The notes under the pieces are model-generated. The model was not told the DNA's origin. It was given only the letters and a program-made list of their open reading frames with translations, and made no database searches. From DATMBL01 sp050735975 (GTDB lineage Bacteria > Desulfobacterota > Binatia > UBA9968), in assembly GCA_050735975.1 (NCBI GenBank), contig JBOHVS010000331.1, forward strand, positions 1 through 39,004: 39,004 nt of DNA. The letters run 5' to 3'. This document shows, piece by piece, positions 25,144 to 36,636 of the stretch. Made by a program: the position numbers and the translations under genes. The first letter of the stretch is position 1, and each line of letters opens with the position of its first letter.

Positions 25144-26331
25144 TCAGGTACGATACGCGGAGTTAATCCGGACGTAGTCGTGGGACAGGTCGGAAGTCCA
25201 CACCGAGGCTGATCGGTCTCCTTGACGGAGTCTTATTTTGACTTGAAATGACGGACGCCGGAGAATCCGGGCGGCCTCCCGTTCTTTCGCCGTGCGTCCT
25301 ACGCCTCTTCTCACCACCGGCACTCCGTTGAATGAGACATCAACGTTCTCGGCAGCCATCGGGACACCCGCATAGCCGATCGCGGCCATGATGCGACCGA
25401 AGTTCGGATCTTCGCCGAAAAAGGCGGTTTTAACGAGCTGCGAATTAGCGACGGAAAACGCTACCCGACGCGCTCCGGCATACGAGCGAGCCTGTTCAAC
25501 CCGGATCTCGACAACTTTGGTTGCGCCCTCGCCATCTTCCACAAGCTTGATAGCCAACCTTCTCATCACCTCGTAAACCGTCTTGGCTAAAGTAGCGGAT
25601 TCCTTGCTCCCGCCCCGGACAGTCGAGTTGCCGGCAGAACCATTCGCCATCAATACCACCGTATCGTTCGTGCTCATATCTCCATCAACGGTGACACAAT
25701 TAAAAGTTTGATCCGCGGCGGACCGGAGCATGGTTCTAAGACATTTTCCTTCGACGGCCGCATCGGTCAAGACATAAGCCAACATCGTCGCCATGTTCGG
25801 AGCGATCATCCCCGCCCCTTTCACCATACCAGCGACCGTGATCTGCTTGCCAGCGATTCGACATCGGGCCTGGGCCGTTTTGACGAAGCGATCCGTCGTC
25901 AGCATCGCTTCCGCCGCCTCGACCAAGCCGTCTCGCGACAGTTTCGTCGAGGCCTGGCGGATTCCTACCCGAACTTTGTTCATTGGCAGAGCCACGCCGA
26001 TGATTCCGGTGGATGAGGGCAGGACAAGCCTGCTGTCAATTCGCAAACTGGCGCCGGTCTCTTCGCACATCGCCTCCGCATCCCGCACGCCTCGCGCCCC
26101 CGTGCAGGCGTTGGCGTTGCCGCTATTCACCACGATCGCCTGAAGCTTACCGCCTTTGATCCGCCGCATTCCCACAATCACAGGCGCGGCTTTCACACGG
26201 CTCGTCGTGAACAATGCCGCGGCGGCAGCCGGGCGATCCGATACTATCAGCGCAACATCTTTCCGTTTGCTCTTCTTGATCCCACAGGCGACCCCGGCAA
26301 ACCTGAAACCGGAAACTTTGATGATAGCCAT
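25144..26331 (-). CDS. argJ: Bifunctional ornithine acetyltransferase/N-acetylglutamate synthase
   Basis: The 395-residue protein shows the ArgJ pattern: GFRFAGVACGIKKSKRKDVA at the N-terminus, VVNSGNANACTG, and the self-cleavage site APNMATML. Thr182 becomes the N-terminal nucleophile of the beta chain. Later blocks are TFNCVTVDGDMSTNDT and GEDPNFGRIMAAIGYAG. It transfers acetyl from N-acetylornithine to glutamate in arginine synthesis. Length is normal. The gene lies 40 bases downstream of secA on the same strand. Confidence 0.96.
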   Translation of the reverse strand: MAIIKVSGFRFAGVACGIKKSKRKDVALIVSDRPAAAAALFTTSRVKAAPVIVGMRRIKGGKLQAIVVNSGNANACTGARGVRDAEAMCEETGASLRIDSRLVLPSSTGIIGVALPMNKVRVGIRQASTKLSRDGLVEAAEAMLTTDRFVKTAQARCRIAGKQITVAGMVKGAGMIAPNMATMLAYVLTDAAVEGKCLRTMLRSAADQTFNCVTVDGDMSTNDTVVLMANGSAGNSTVRGGSKESATLAKTVYEVMRRLAIKLVEDGEGATKVVEIRVEQARSYAGARRVAFSVANSQLVKTAFFGEDPNFGRIMAAIGYAGVPMAAENVDVSFNGVPVVRRGVGRTAKEREAARILRRPSFQVKIRLRQGDRSASVWTSDLSHDYVRINSAYRT

Positions 26332-26371
26332 GTCGTCTTAAGCAGGCTGCCTATAGCCGCCGACTTAGGTT

Positions 26372-29968
<3,597 letters not shown>

Positions 29969-30093
29969 CTCGGACTTATGACCCCAGTATCACCTCGCAA
30001 AAAATTACGCGAAGCAGACTGTTCAGCTAAAAACACATGATCTTATGAAGCTTACAACATTTTATTGAAGAAATGGATCGGCAGCAACCGGCG

Positions 30094-30233
30094 AGTAGTG
30101 ACTCATTTTCATGACCCACTGCCCGTTAAACTCTCGCAAAACCCAGATTCTTCGGCTAACGCCTCAGAATGACACTTCATGGCGCTGTCATCCTGAACAA
30201 AGTGAAGGATCTGGAGCTAAAATGAGTCACTAC
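30094..30233. mobile_element. 140-bp MITE-like element with 9-bp target duplication
   Basis: Perfect 15-base terminal inverted repeats, GTAGTGACTCATTTT at 30095-30109 and its complement at 30219-30233, bound the element. The flanks carry the direct repeat CAACCGGCG (30085-30093 and 30234-30242), which looks like a 9-base target duplication. The interior has no gene but contains a half-palindrome of CAGATTCTTCGG / GTGAAGGATCTG type words. No transposase is seen in the window. It occupies the gap between secA and murI. Confidence 0.8.
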
Positions 30234-30262
30234 CAACCGGCGGCGTGATCTCAGCCAATCAA

Positions 30263-30321
30263 CAGGTTGAGGTTAAGGAAAGCGCGCGGTTCGGAACTCA
30301 ACCTGAATCTAAAACCTGACC
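30263..30321. repeat. Hexamer-word palindrome (AGGTTG type)
   Basis: CAGGTTGAGGTTAAGG (30263-30278) is followed by the partly complementary CTCAACCTGAATC... arm (30297-30321). The same AGGTTx vocabulary appears at 34374-34440 and 37659-37734. It is non-coding and lies just downstream of murI. It may act as a transcript end for murI, but no T-run is present. Confidence 0.5.
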
Positions 30322-30340
30322 CTGCTTTGAATCATGCTCG

Positions 30341-31141
30341 CTAGCGTTCGATCCGTACGGCGGACTCGACTTTATCGCCGAGAAAGCGCCGTCCCACTTC
30401 AACAAAACGATCAGGCGCATCGGTCACGAAGAAACTGTGAACCCCTTTGCCATTCCTCCGTGCAAGCGAATCCTTCTTCAGAAGGCCGCCCAGCTCTTTC
30501 GCAACCTCTTCTGCCGAATCAACGAGCGTCACCCCGGCGCCCAGAAACTTGTGGATCGCCCGTTTCAGCAGCGGATAATGAGTGCAGCCAAGGATCAAGG
30601 TGTCGATTCCACTTTGTTTGAGACTCCCGAGGTAGGCCTCCACCGTCATTGCAACCACTGGGTTCTCGGTCCAGCCTTCCTCCACCAGCGGCACGAATAA
30701 CGGGCACGCGCGGCTGTAGACTTCAATATTGCGCGCCTCTGCCTTCAGCGCCTTGGTGTATGCGCCGCTCTGGATCGTCGCTTCGGTTCCAATCACACCG
30801 ACTCTTCTGTTGCTGGTCACCTGGAGCGCCCGCCGGACCCCCGGTTCGATGACTCCGATGACGGGCACCGGCAATCTGTCGCGTAATGGATCCAGCGCAA
30901 CGGCCGTGGAAGTATTACATGCCACGACCACGGTTTTGACGCCTTTCTCTATCAAGAAATCTGAGTTTTCGAAGGAATAGCGAAGAACCGTCTCGATCGA
31001 TTTGGTGCCGTAAGGGGCTCGCGCCGTGTCTCCCAGGTAGATGGTGCTCTCTCGCGGGAGGCGTGCGATGATCTCATGCAACACCGTGAGGCCTCCTATG
31101 CCGGAGTCGAATAGACCGATCGCGCTTTCCTGATTCGCCAT
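30341..31141 (-). CDS. murI: Glutamate racemase
   Basis: The 266-residue protein has the family blocks GLFDSGIGGLTVLHEI (residues 9-24), YLGDTARAPYG, VVACNTSTAVA (catalytic Cys near 75) and ILGCTHYPLL (catalytic Cys near 184). It converts L-glutamate to the D-glutamate needed for peptidoglycan. It starts 6 bases after the radical SAM gene ends, so the two are probably co-transcribed. Nothing is truncated. Confidence 0.96.
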   Translation of the reverse strand: MANQESAIGLFDSGIGGLTVLHEIIARLPRESTIYLGDTARAPYGTKSIETVLRYSFENSDFLIEKGVKTVVVACNTSTAVALDPLRDRLPVPVIGVIEPGVRRALQVTSNRRVGVIGTEATIQSGAYTKALKAEARNIEVYSRACPLFVPLVEEGWTENPVVAMTVEAYLGSLKQSGIDTLILGCTHYPLLKRAIHKFLGAGVTLVDSAEEVAKELGGLLKKDSLARRNGKGVHSFFVTDAPDRFVEVGRRFLGDKVESAVRIER

Positions 31142-31147
31142 CCGTCG

Positions 31148-32242
31148 CTACGCCCAGGGCGCCATCTGGTTGCCCAATTCCTTTTCACAGCTGGGAGCAA
31201 AACCAAAGACCTGTTGCCAGACTTCTTTGGATTCCATGCAAAGATAGATCTTGACCGTTGGGGCGGCGCGCCGAATCCACCGGACCATCTCCCGGTACAT
31301 TTCAACACGCAGCGGTTGAAAGTAACGTAGCTTCCCGTCCGGACAAAGCACCTGCTCTCCCGTCAGCAGTTGGGTTTTGGAAAACCTTTTGCGCATCGTC
31401 CGTTTTAAACCAGGAGTATTCCGCAGAACGCCCAGGCTGAGCCACGAAATCTTTCGCCAATCGACCGCCGCAAACAGTTCGTCTATGGACGCCTCGTAAT
31501 CACGCCTCCAGCCGGAATATTCGATCATCGGATCAAAGTGAAATCCCAATCTGTAGCCCGCGTCCTGGCAGCGCCGGGCGGCCAGTAACCGTTCTGCGAA
31601 AGATGCCGTGCCATGCTCATCCTGGTCGATGACGGTCTGGGGGTTCATCGACCAGGAGACCACTACCCGCTCTTTAGGATTTAAATCAAAAAGCCCGTCC
31701 ACACAGTCGCTCTTGGTCTTGAGTTCCAGCAATGCGTTCTGCTGCTCGGCAAAAAAAGGAATCACTTCCCGGGCAAATCCGATATACGGCTCCAAGGCGA
31801 GGCTGTCCGTAATCTCTCCCGTGCCGATGCGAAAAAAGAAACGGCGATGTTTGCTCAGGAGCTCGTCAGCTTCGGCGATCAGGTCATCGACATTGCTGAA
31901 GACTTTGAGCGCTTGATTGTGCGCCAGGTACTCTTGAAGATAGCAATAACTGCAATCCATCGGGCAATTACTCGCGAAATTGATCACGAAGTAATTACAA
32001 CAGACCTGCCCCTCGCTGCCGGGACATTTCTTGAGAAATTCGCCTTTATGTCTCGTCAAAAGAAGTCGTTTTTTCGCCGATCCAAACGAATCACCCGACG
32101 ATCCCCGAACGGTGTTCAGAGCCGAGCCTTCTTCAACGAAAGTAACCGGGACCTCCGGCAACGCCTTGCGAAGGTTGGTGAAGATCGGGCTCGCCTCCGA
32201 TCCACGCTCAACAATCAGTTCTTGCAATTCAAGTCGCTGCAT
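31148..32242 (-). CDS. SPL-family radical SAM protein (spore photoproduct lyase-like)
   Basis: The frame is open from ATG 32311, but ATG 32242 puts the cluster cysteines (Cys93, Cys97, Cys100 in NCPMDCSYCYLQ) where spore photoproduct lyases have them. The 364-residue product shows a radical SAM barrel with the SPL-like blocks FRIGTGEITD, VVVSWSMNP, AGYRLGFHFDPMI and KISWLSLGVLR. At the place of the lyase H-atom-donor cysteine (Cys141 in Bacillus) this protein has Glu143, so it is probably not a true photoproduct lyase. Function is unknown. It sits 6 bases before murI and about 170 bases after an unknown HTH gene on the same strand. Confidence 0.8.
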   Translation of the reverse strand: MQRLELQELIVERGSEASPIFTNLRKALPEVPVTFVEEGSALNTVRGSSGDSFGSAKKRLLLTRHKGEFLKKCPGSEGQVCCNYFVINFASNCPMDCSYCYLQEYLAHNQALKVFSNVDDLIAEADELLSKHRRFFFRIGTGEITDSLALEPYIGFAREVIPFFAEQQNALLELKTKSDCVDGLFDLNPKERVVVSWSMNPQTVIDQDEHGTASFAERLLAARRCQDAGYRLGFHFDPMIEYSGWRRDYEASIDELFAAVDWRKISWLSLGVLRNTPGLKRTMRKRFSKTQLLTGEQVLCPDGKLRYFQPLRVEMYREMVRWIRRAAPTVKIYLCMESKEVWQQVFGFAPSCEKELGNQMAPWA

Positions 32243-32292
32243 TGGATCGGCGTGTTCCCTCCGCTCAAGAGACTGTGTCGTAATCCGTTCAT
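32215..32292 (-). CDS. Possible 25-residue leader peptide before the SPL-like gene
   Basis: An ATG at 32292 is preceded by an ideal ribosome site (GAGGAGG, 7-base spacer). It opens a frame of 25 codons ending at 32215, which overlaps the SPL-like start (32242) in another frame. The best ribosome site in the region serves this short frame, not the radical SAM gene. It may be a translational coupler. No similarity is recognised, and it could be fortuitous. Confidence 0.3.
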   Translation of the reverse strand: MNGLRHSLLSGGNTPIQCSDLNCKN

Positions 32293-32348
32293 GGTTCGAC
32301 CTCCTCACCATGAACGGACTGGGCCGTACGCGGATTCAAATATTTAGC

Positions 32349-32372
32349 CACCCTGAGCTTGGTCGAAGGGTG
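32349..32372. repeat. CACCCT/AGGGTG hairpin repeat
   Basis: CACCCT (32349-32354) and AGGGTG (32367-32372) flank GAGCTTGGTCGA. This is the same design as the hairpin inside the 11150 element. Such CACCCTGAGC...GAAGGGTG units are dispersed intergenic repeats in several bacterial groups. It lies between the unknown HTH gene and the SPL-like gene and may weaken read-through. Confidence 0.5.
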
Positions 32373-32412
32373 AGCGGGTTCTTGTGACACAATATCCAAT
32401 CCGTTGGCGGCT

Positions 32413-32973
32413 TCAATGACCAACCGTTTCTTTGCCTGGCATCGCCTCGCCCCGAAGAAGAGCGAAAATCTCAGTCATTGTTATATTTTTCGCCGCCTCC
32501 GCCAACTTGCCAATCAGTTCCCGCAGCTCCTGATGGCTCGCAGCGTGGAACTCTATGTATAACCGTCCTCCTTCCAGTCCCGGCGGCGCTGTTAGTTTGA
32601 TCGGCGCTTTGAGCCCCAGGTCGCGAATACGCGCTTGAACCAGATCTTCAGTCGCGCTCAACCGCGGGAATCTCACCCGACGGATCTGCTCCTTGATCCG
32701 CTTGAGCTTGTCCGCGCGACCCAATCGTGGATCGGTTTGGATCTCCGGAACTGGGCCGGCCGCCAAAATCTCCCGAATAGTCGTCCCATCTCGAAGCGAA
32801 ATTTCTTCCAACCAGTCAATCAGGTCGCGGACGTGGTTTTCGCCGATTCTGAGAGCACCGGCAAGGCCGAACAGCGCATCTTTGTCTGTTTCAGTCCAAC
32901 TCAACCAGCGTTCCAGTGTCGAGGGACGAAATCCTTTCTCCTGCGCGTACTGGCGGATTTGTTCGTCCGACAT
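32413..32973 (-). CDS. Unknown protein with HTH and ParB-C-like region
   Basis: The frame opens at 33060, but ATG 32973 has a good ribosome site (GGGAG, 7-base spacer) and is preferred, giving 186 residues. The N-terminus (MSDEQIRQYAQEKGFRPSTL) resembles a helix-turn-helix. The C-terminal part (LEGGRLYIEFHAASHQELRE) has the look of the ParB dimerisation domain (GGRIEIEF-type strand followed by a helix). I do not recognise the family. It overlaps the end of the GT2 gene by 83 bases and precedes the SPL-like gene. A DNA-binding partner of the radical SAM protein is a conjecture. Confidence 0.65.
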   Translation of the reverse strand: MSDEQIRQYAQEKGFRPSTLERWLSWTETDKDALFGLAGALRIGENHVRDLIDWLEEISLRDGTTIREILAAGPVPEIQTDPRLGRADKLKRIKEQIRRVRFPRLSATEDLVQARIRDLGLKAPIKLTAPPGLEGGRLYIEFHAASHQELRELIGKLAEAAKNITMTEIFALLRGEAMPGKETVGH

Positions 32974-33805
32974 CAATCGTCTCCCTAAGAGATTCCGTAA
33001 CGAGCTTCTCGTAAGCGACAGCTTCCTTCCATTTGCCCCTCTTTCTTGCTCCCGTTGCATAGATCAGTAGTTTCCGCCTGAGCTCATCCACGACCCAGCG
33101 CCGCTTCCCGTCAGGAACGCCGGAGCGGAGAAGCTTCGTTAGCGCCATGATGCGGAAGCGATCCATGCCCCAGAGCGATCGCGACAACTGGTCGGCATGC
33201 CCGCCCCTTTTCACCACCAATGGCGGAGGTATCAATGGGACCACGTGATCAAGCGCGATACGGAGCCAGAGGTCATAGTCCTCGCAAACCGAAAAGCTCT
33301 CGTCGAACCCTCCGGTGTTTTCGAAAAGCTGCCTCGTCATCATCACAGCAGACGGGCTCACCAAACAAAGCTCTAAACTGCGGCGAAAAATGTCTCCGGA
33401 GGGTTTCTGATGTCTTGCTTTGGGGTTGACTCTTGTCCCCCGGCGAATCCATACCTCTTCCGTCTGGCAGATCTGGACCTCCGGGTTTTGCGCCATAAAC
33501 GCCGTCTGAATCCGAAGTTTGTCCGCCAACCAAAAATCGTCCGAATCGAGAAACGCGAGGTATTGTCCTTTGGCGCTTCGAACCCCTGAGTTCCTGGCCG
33601 CAGCAACGCCACGCCGCGCTTGCGACAAGACCCGCAGCGCGTCGCCATACCCGGCCAATTCGCGCGTCGTTCCGTCCGTGGAGCCGTCATCGATAACGAT
33701 GAGTTCGAAGTTGCGATAGCTTTGCGCTAAAACCGAATCGACCGCTTCCTTAACCATCGATGCGCGGTTGTAAGTGGGAATGATGACACTTATGAGAGGC
33801 GGCAT
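32891..33805 (-). CDS. Family 2 glycosyltransferase
   Basis: The 304-residue protein begins MPPLISVIIPTYNRASMV. The GT-A features are IDDGSTDGT, ARRGVAAARNSG, FLDSDDFWLADKL (the DxD-like pair) and GGFDESFSVCEDYDLWLRI. The frame extends to 33850, but those residues come from a low-complexity repeat, so the ATG at 33805 is chosen. It transfers a sugar from a nucleotide donor, probably in surface polysaccharide or protein glycosylation. The acceptor is unknown. Its last 83 bases overlap the unknown HTH gene. Confidence 0.9.
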   Translation of the reverse strand: MPPLISVIIPTYNRASMVKEAVDSVLAQSYRNFELIVIDDGSTDGTTRELAGYGDALRVLSQARRGVAAARNSGVRSAKGQYLAFLDSDDFWLADKLRIQTAFMAQNPEVQICQTEEVWIRRGTRVNPKARHQKPSGDIFRRSLELCLVSPSAVMMTRQLFENTGGFDESFSVCEDYDLWLRIALDHVVPLIPPPLVVKRGGHADQLSRSLWGMDRFRIMALTKLLRSGVPDGKRRWVVDELRRKLLIYATGARKRGKWKEAVAYEKLVTESLRETIDVGRTNPPVRAGERISSLDTGTLVELD

Positions 33806-33812
33806 AACGAGG

Positions 33813-33875
33813 AATTTCAAATCACAGATCTCAGATTTCAGATTTGCCATTTGAGATTAGCAATCTGAGATCCCG
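33813..33875. repeat. CAGATTTC-word low-complexity palindrome
   Basis: The stretch is made of CAGATCTCAGATTTCAGATT-type words followed by their partial complements (TTGAGATT, AATCTGAGATC). It lies between the CoxG-like and GT2 genes. It resembles in design, not in sequence, the AGGTTG hexamer palindromes. Its translated form spuriously extends the GT2 frame. Confidence 0.5.
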
Positions 33876-33886
33876 GATGCCCCTCC

Positions 33887-34318
33887 TCACATAAAATCTT
33901 CCATCTTCTTGAAAAACTGATCGAGCATCATTTTTGCGACTCCCCCCAACATCCTCTGCCCGACACTCGCGATGAGACCTCCCGCCTTGGCGTCCGCGCT
34001 GTATTTGAGCACGGTCTGACCATTCGCTTCTGCGAGATCGATGGAAACGTCTCCTTGCATAAAGCCAGGCCCTCCCGAGCCCTCGCCGCTCAACGTATAG
34101 TGAGAAGGGGCCCGCTTATCTTTTATAGCCACCTTTCCTTTATAGGTCCCCTTCACCGCGGCAACGCCTACCTTCATGGTTGCCTCGTACCGATCGGGTG
34201 CAACTTCGTTCAACTGTTCACAACCCGGCATGCATTGGGCCATAATCTTCGGATCCTGCAATACCTGCCACACCCTGTCCCTCGGTGCATTAAACGTATA
34301 ACTACCCTCGATCTTCAA
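33887..34318 (-). CDS. CoxG-like SRPBCC protein
   Basis: The 143-residue protein matches the CoxG (carbon monoxide dehydrogenase subunit G) group: MKIEGSYTFNAPRDRVWQVL, MPGCEQLNEVAPDRYEATMKVGV, SGEGSGGPGF and AGGLIASVGQRMLGGVAKMM. The start is TTG with AGGAGG 8 bases upstream. CoxG helps anchor molybdenum CO dehydrogenase to the membrane and is used by many other molybdo-enzymes. No coxMSL genes are nearby, so its partner is unknown. The typical C-terminal membrane tail is missing or very short. Confidence 0.87.
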   Translation of the reverse strand: MKIEGSYTFNAPRDRVWQVLQDPKIMAQCMPGCEQLNEVAPDRYEATMKVGVAAVKGTYKGKVAIKDKRAPSHYTLSGEGSGGPGFMQGDVSIDLAEANGQTVLKYSADAKAGGLIASVGQRMLGGVAKMMLDQFFKKMEDFM

Positions 34319-34373
34319 TCTCCGGTCCCTCCTGGGCCCTCATTACGCGGCAAACTGGCTTCGCTTCGCTCAG

Positions 34374-34440
34374 CAGGTTAAGGCTACGGCAAAGGTTGAG
34401 GCCCTTCCTCTCCTCAACCTTAGCCTTAACCTCAGCCTGG
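34374..34440. repeat. AGGTTA/AGGCTA hexamer palindrome
   Basis: AGGTTAAGGCTA plus AAGGTTGAGG (34375-34401, with a 5-base interruption) pairs with CCTCAACCTTAGCCTTAACC (34412-34431). This gives a long stem of about 20 base pairs around a C/T-rich loop. It sits between the divergent CoxG-like and lytic transglycosylase genes. It is too rich in AGG(T/C)Tx words to be random. The function is unknown. Confidence 0.6.
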
Positions 34441-34593
34441 CTTCGACCGGCTTATCCGATAAGCAAAAACCATAACGTTCATCCGGGAAAAAAACAATAC
34501 TAAGAACACCGATTTGAGGTAACGCGCTGTTAGAAACGGGTTGCAACGAAATTGATTGAATACGTCCGGTACCTCCGTTAAACTTTCAAAGAT

Positions 34594-36636
34594 ATGAAGG
34601 TCGCCTCCTGCATTCTCCTGCTGGCTGTGATCCTGATTCACTTTAGATCGGGCGCCGGCGCCCAGGTTCCCGACCCGGGCGAAAACTTCGGCAACGGCTA
34701 CTTTCACTTCTCTTCGGGTAAATACTCTCAAGCCAAAGAATATTTCGAGAGGGCGGTGGATTCAAATTACCCGCTCGCCGATTATAGCCTCTATTACCTA
34801 GCGCTGATCGCGTTTCACGAGGCTGACTGGGATGCTTCGCGCCAGTGGTTATCCCTGCTTAGGCAGCAGTATCCGCAAAGTATCTGGTTTGATGCCGCCG
34901 AGCTTCAGCGCGCCAAAATAGACATCGCCCAAGGAAATCATCAGAAGGCCATCGAAACCTTACGCGCTCTCCGCGCGGAGAAAGATCTCCAGAGTCAAAT
35001 TTCCGAAGAAGCTCTATATATCGAGGCGCACTCGCACGAGTCTCAAGGCAACCTAGTCCAGGCCTTTTCGCTCTTTCTGGAACTGCGGCAGTTGACCCCT
35101 CAATCGCAGTGGGCGGCAGCCGCCAGAAAACAGATGGTCCGTCTAAGGGGTCGATATCCCGTACTCTTCGGGCTTCATACGGTCACGGCCGTGTCTGATG
35201 AAGCCGACCGCTTGGCGAAGGAAAGACAGTATGGCGAGGCTGAAATCCTCTATCGGAAGCTGCTCGATCAGGAGCTTGAGCCGCCGCTTCGTCTTCGCTT
35301 CTTGACCAAACTGGCGGAACTCTATCTCTCCATTCGTAAAAGAAACGAGGCGATACCGCTTCTGGAGGAAATCGCCCGTGATTATGCTGCCGGTTCCGAA
35401 GCGCCCTACGCCCTCTATCGCATCGGGCAGATCTTGTGGAACCGCAACGACAACGGTCAAGCGCTGCAGTACTTTAAAAAAATCATGGAGCGGTATCCCG
35501 GCGGTCCGCACGTGGACAAAGCCTTTTTTGGCGCGGCTGATATCTATGAATCTCAAGGCAAGAAAGACGAAGCGATCGCATTGTACAATACAATCAAAAA
35601 AAGATTTCCCAAAAGCCCGATACATGAGGACGCGATGTGGCGGCTTGGCTGGCTCTATTATCTCGCCGGCGACTTACGAAAAGCGTCCGCCACATTCAGG
35701 ACGCTGGCACTCCGCGGAAAAGAGGAAAGATATCAGACCGCTTCGCTCTATTGGCACGCCCGGAGCACGGAAAAGTTAGGCGACAGCGAAACCGCGAGCC
35801 AGATTTATCAGACGATCTATAAGAGCGACGAACAATCCTATTACCAGGCGCTCGCAAGCCAACGCCTGGCAAACTTAGGAGTCCCGGTTTGGGAAACAAG
35901 GAACAGCACGTCAGCTTCCGCCGCCGAACAGGAGCCGGCGGCGAGTGCGGAAGTCGCCTTTCACCTGGTTAGAGCAAGAGAGTTGGCGGCGCGCGATCTC
36001 AGGGCGCTCGCGATTATGGAACTCGGCCAAACCAGCCGCTTCGTCGACCGCCAGCCTCACCTGCGCCGGCTTTTGATGCGCGAATACGCGCGGAACCAGG
36101 CTTATTCCCGCAGCGTTGCGATTGCAAACCAGTTGCCTCACAGCTTTGAGGAAAGAGAGCGATACCGCTTTCCCCTCGCTTATTGGGATAAGATCCGGGA
36201 AAAGGCCCGGGAACAAGACCTCGACCCGTATTTAATTTTGGCTTTGATTCGGCAGGAAAGTCTCTTCGACACACGAGCGCGCTCATCGGCCGCAGCCCTG
36301 GGTTTGATGCAATTGATTCCCTCAACCGCAGTCCGGATAGCCAAGCAGATCGGCCTGCGTCCGCCGGGGCGCGAAGAATTGTTTGAACCTGAGATCAATT
36401 TGACCCTCGGAACACGGTATCTCAAGGACCTACTTCACCGTTACTCGAACAACTGGCACAAAGCCATCGCGGCCTACAACGCGGGCGAGAACGCAGTCGA
36501 TCGCTGGGAAAGGGAAATCGAGACCGAGGACAGCGAAGAGTTTGTCGAGCGCATTCCGTATTTTGAGACCCGCCAATACGTTAAATTGGTGTTGCGCAAT
36601 CACCGAATCTATAAACGCATTTACGATCAAAAATGA
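34594..36636 (+). CDS. Soluble lytic murein transglycosylase (Slt70-like)
   Basis: The 680-residue protein has a signal peptide (hydrophobic residues 4-20, cut near GAGAQ). A long array of TPR-like helical repeats (about residues 30-440) and a C-terminal SLT domain follow. The catalytic Glu (near 555) lies in LIRQESLFDTRARSSAAALG, then LMQLIPSTA, LGTRYLKDLL and IAAYNAGENAVDRW. It cleaves peptidoglycan strands in the periplasm to 1,6-anhydro products. The amidotransferase-like gene downstream overlaps it by 4 bases (ATGA). The family may belong to the doughnut-shaped Slt70 class. Confidence 0.94.
   Translation: MKVASCILLLAVILIHFRSGAGAQVPDPGENFGNGYFHFSSGKYSQAKEYFERAVDSNYPLADYSLYYLALIAFHEADWDASRQWLSLLRQQYPQSIWFDAAELQRAKIDIAQGNHQKAIETLRALRAEKDLQSQISEEALYIEAHSHESQGNLVQAFSLFLELRQLTPQSQWAAAARKQMVRLRGRYPVLFGLHTVTAVSDEADRLAKERQYGEAEILYRKLLDQELEPPLRLRFLTKLAELYLSIRKRNEAIPLLEEIARDYAAGSEAPYALYRIGQILWNRNDNGQALQYFKKIMERYPGGPHVDKAFFGAADIYESQGKKDEAIALYNTIKKRFPKSPIHEDAMWRLGWLYYLAGDLRKASATFRTLALRGKEERYQTASLYWHARSTEKLGDSETASQIYQTIYKSDEQSYYQALASQRLANLGVPVWETRNSTSASAAEQEPAASAEVAFHLVRARELAARDLRALAIMELGQTSRFVDRQPHLRRLLMREYARNQAYSRSVAIANQLPHSFEERERYRFPLAYWDKIREKAREQDLDPYLILALIRQESLFDTRARSSAAALGLMQLIPSTAVRIAKQIGLRPPGREELFEPEINLTLGTRYLKDLLHRYSNNWHKAIAAYNAGENAVDRWEREIETEDSEEFVERIPYFETRQYVKLVLRNHRIYKRIYDQK

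Noticed and set aside
31148..32311. Annotation as a true spore photoproduct lyase
   Set aside because: The expected H-donor cysteine is replaced by Glu and nothing here suggests a spore-former.
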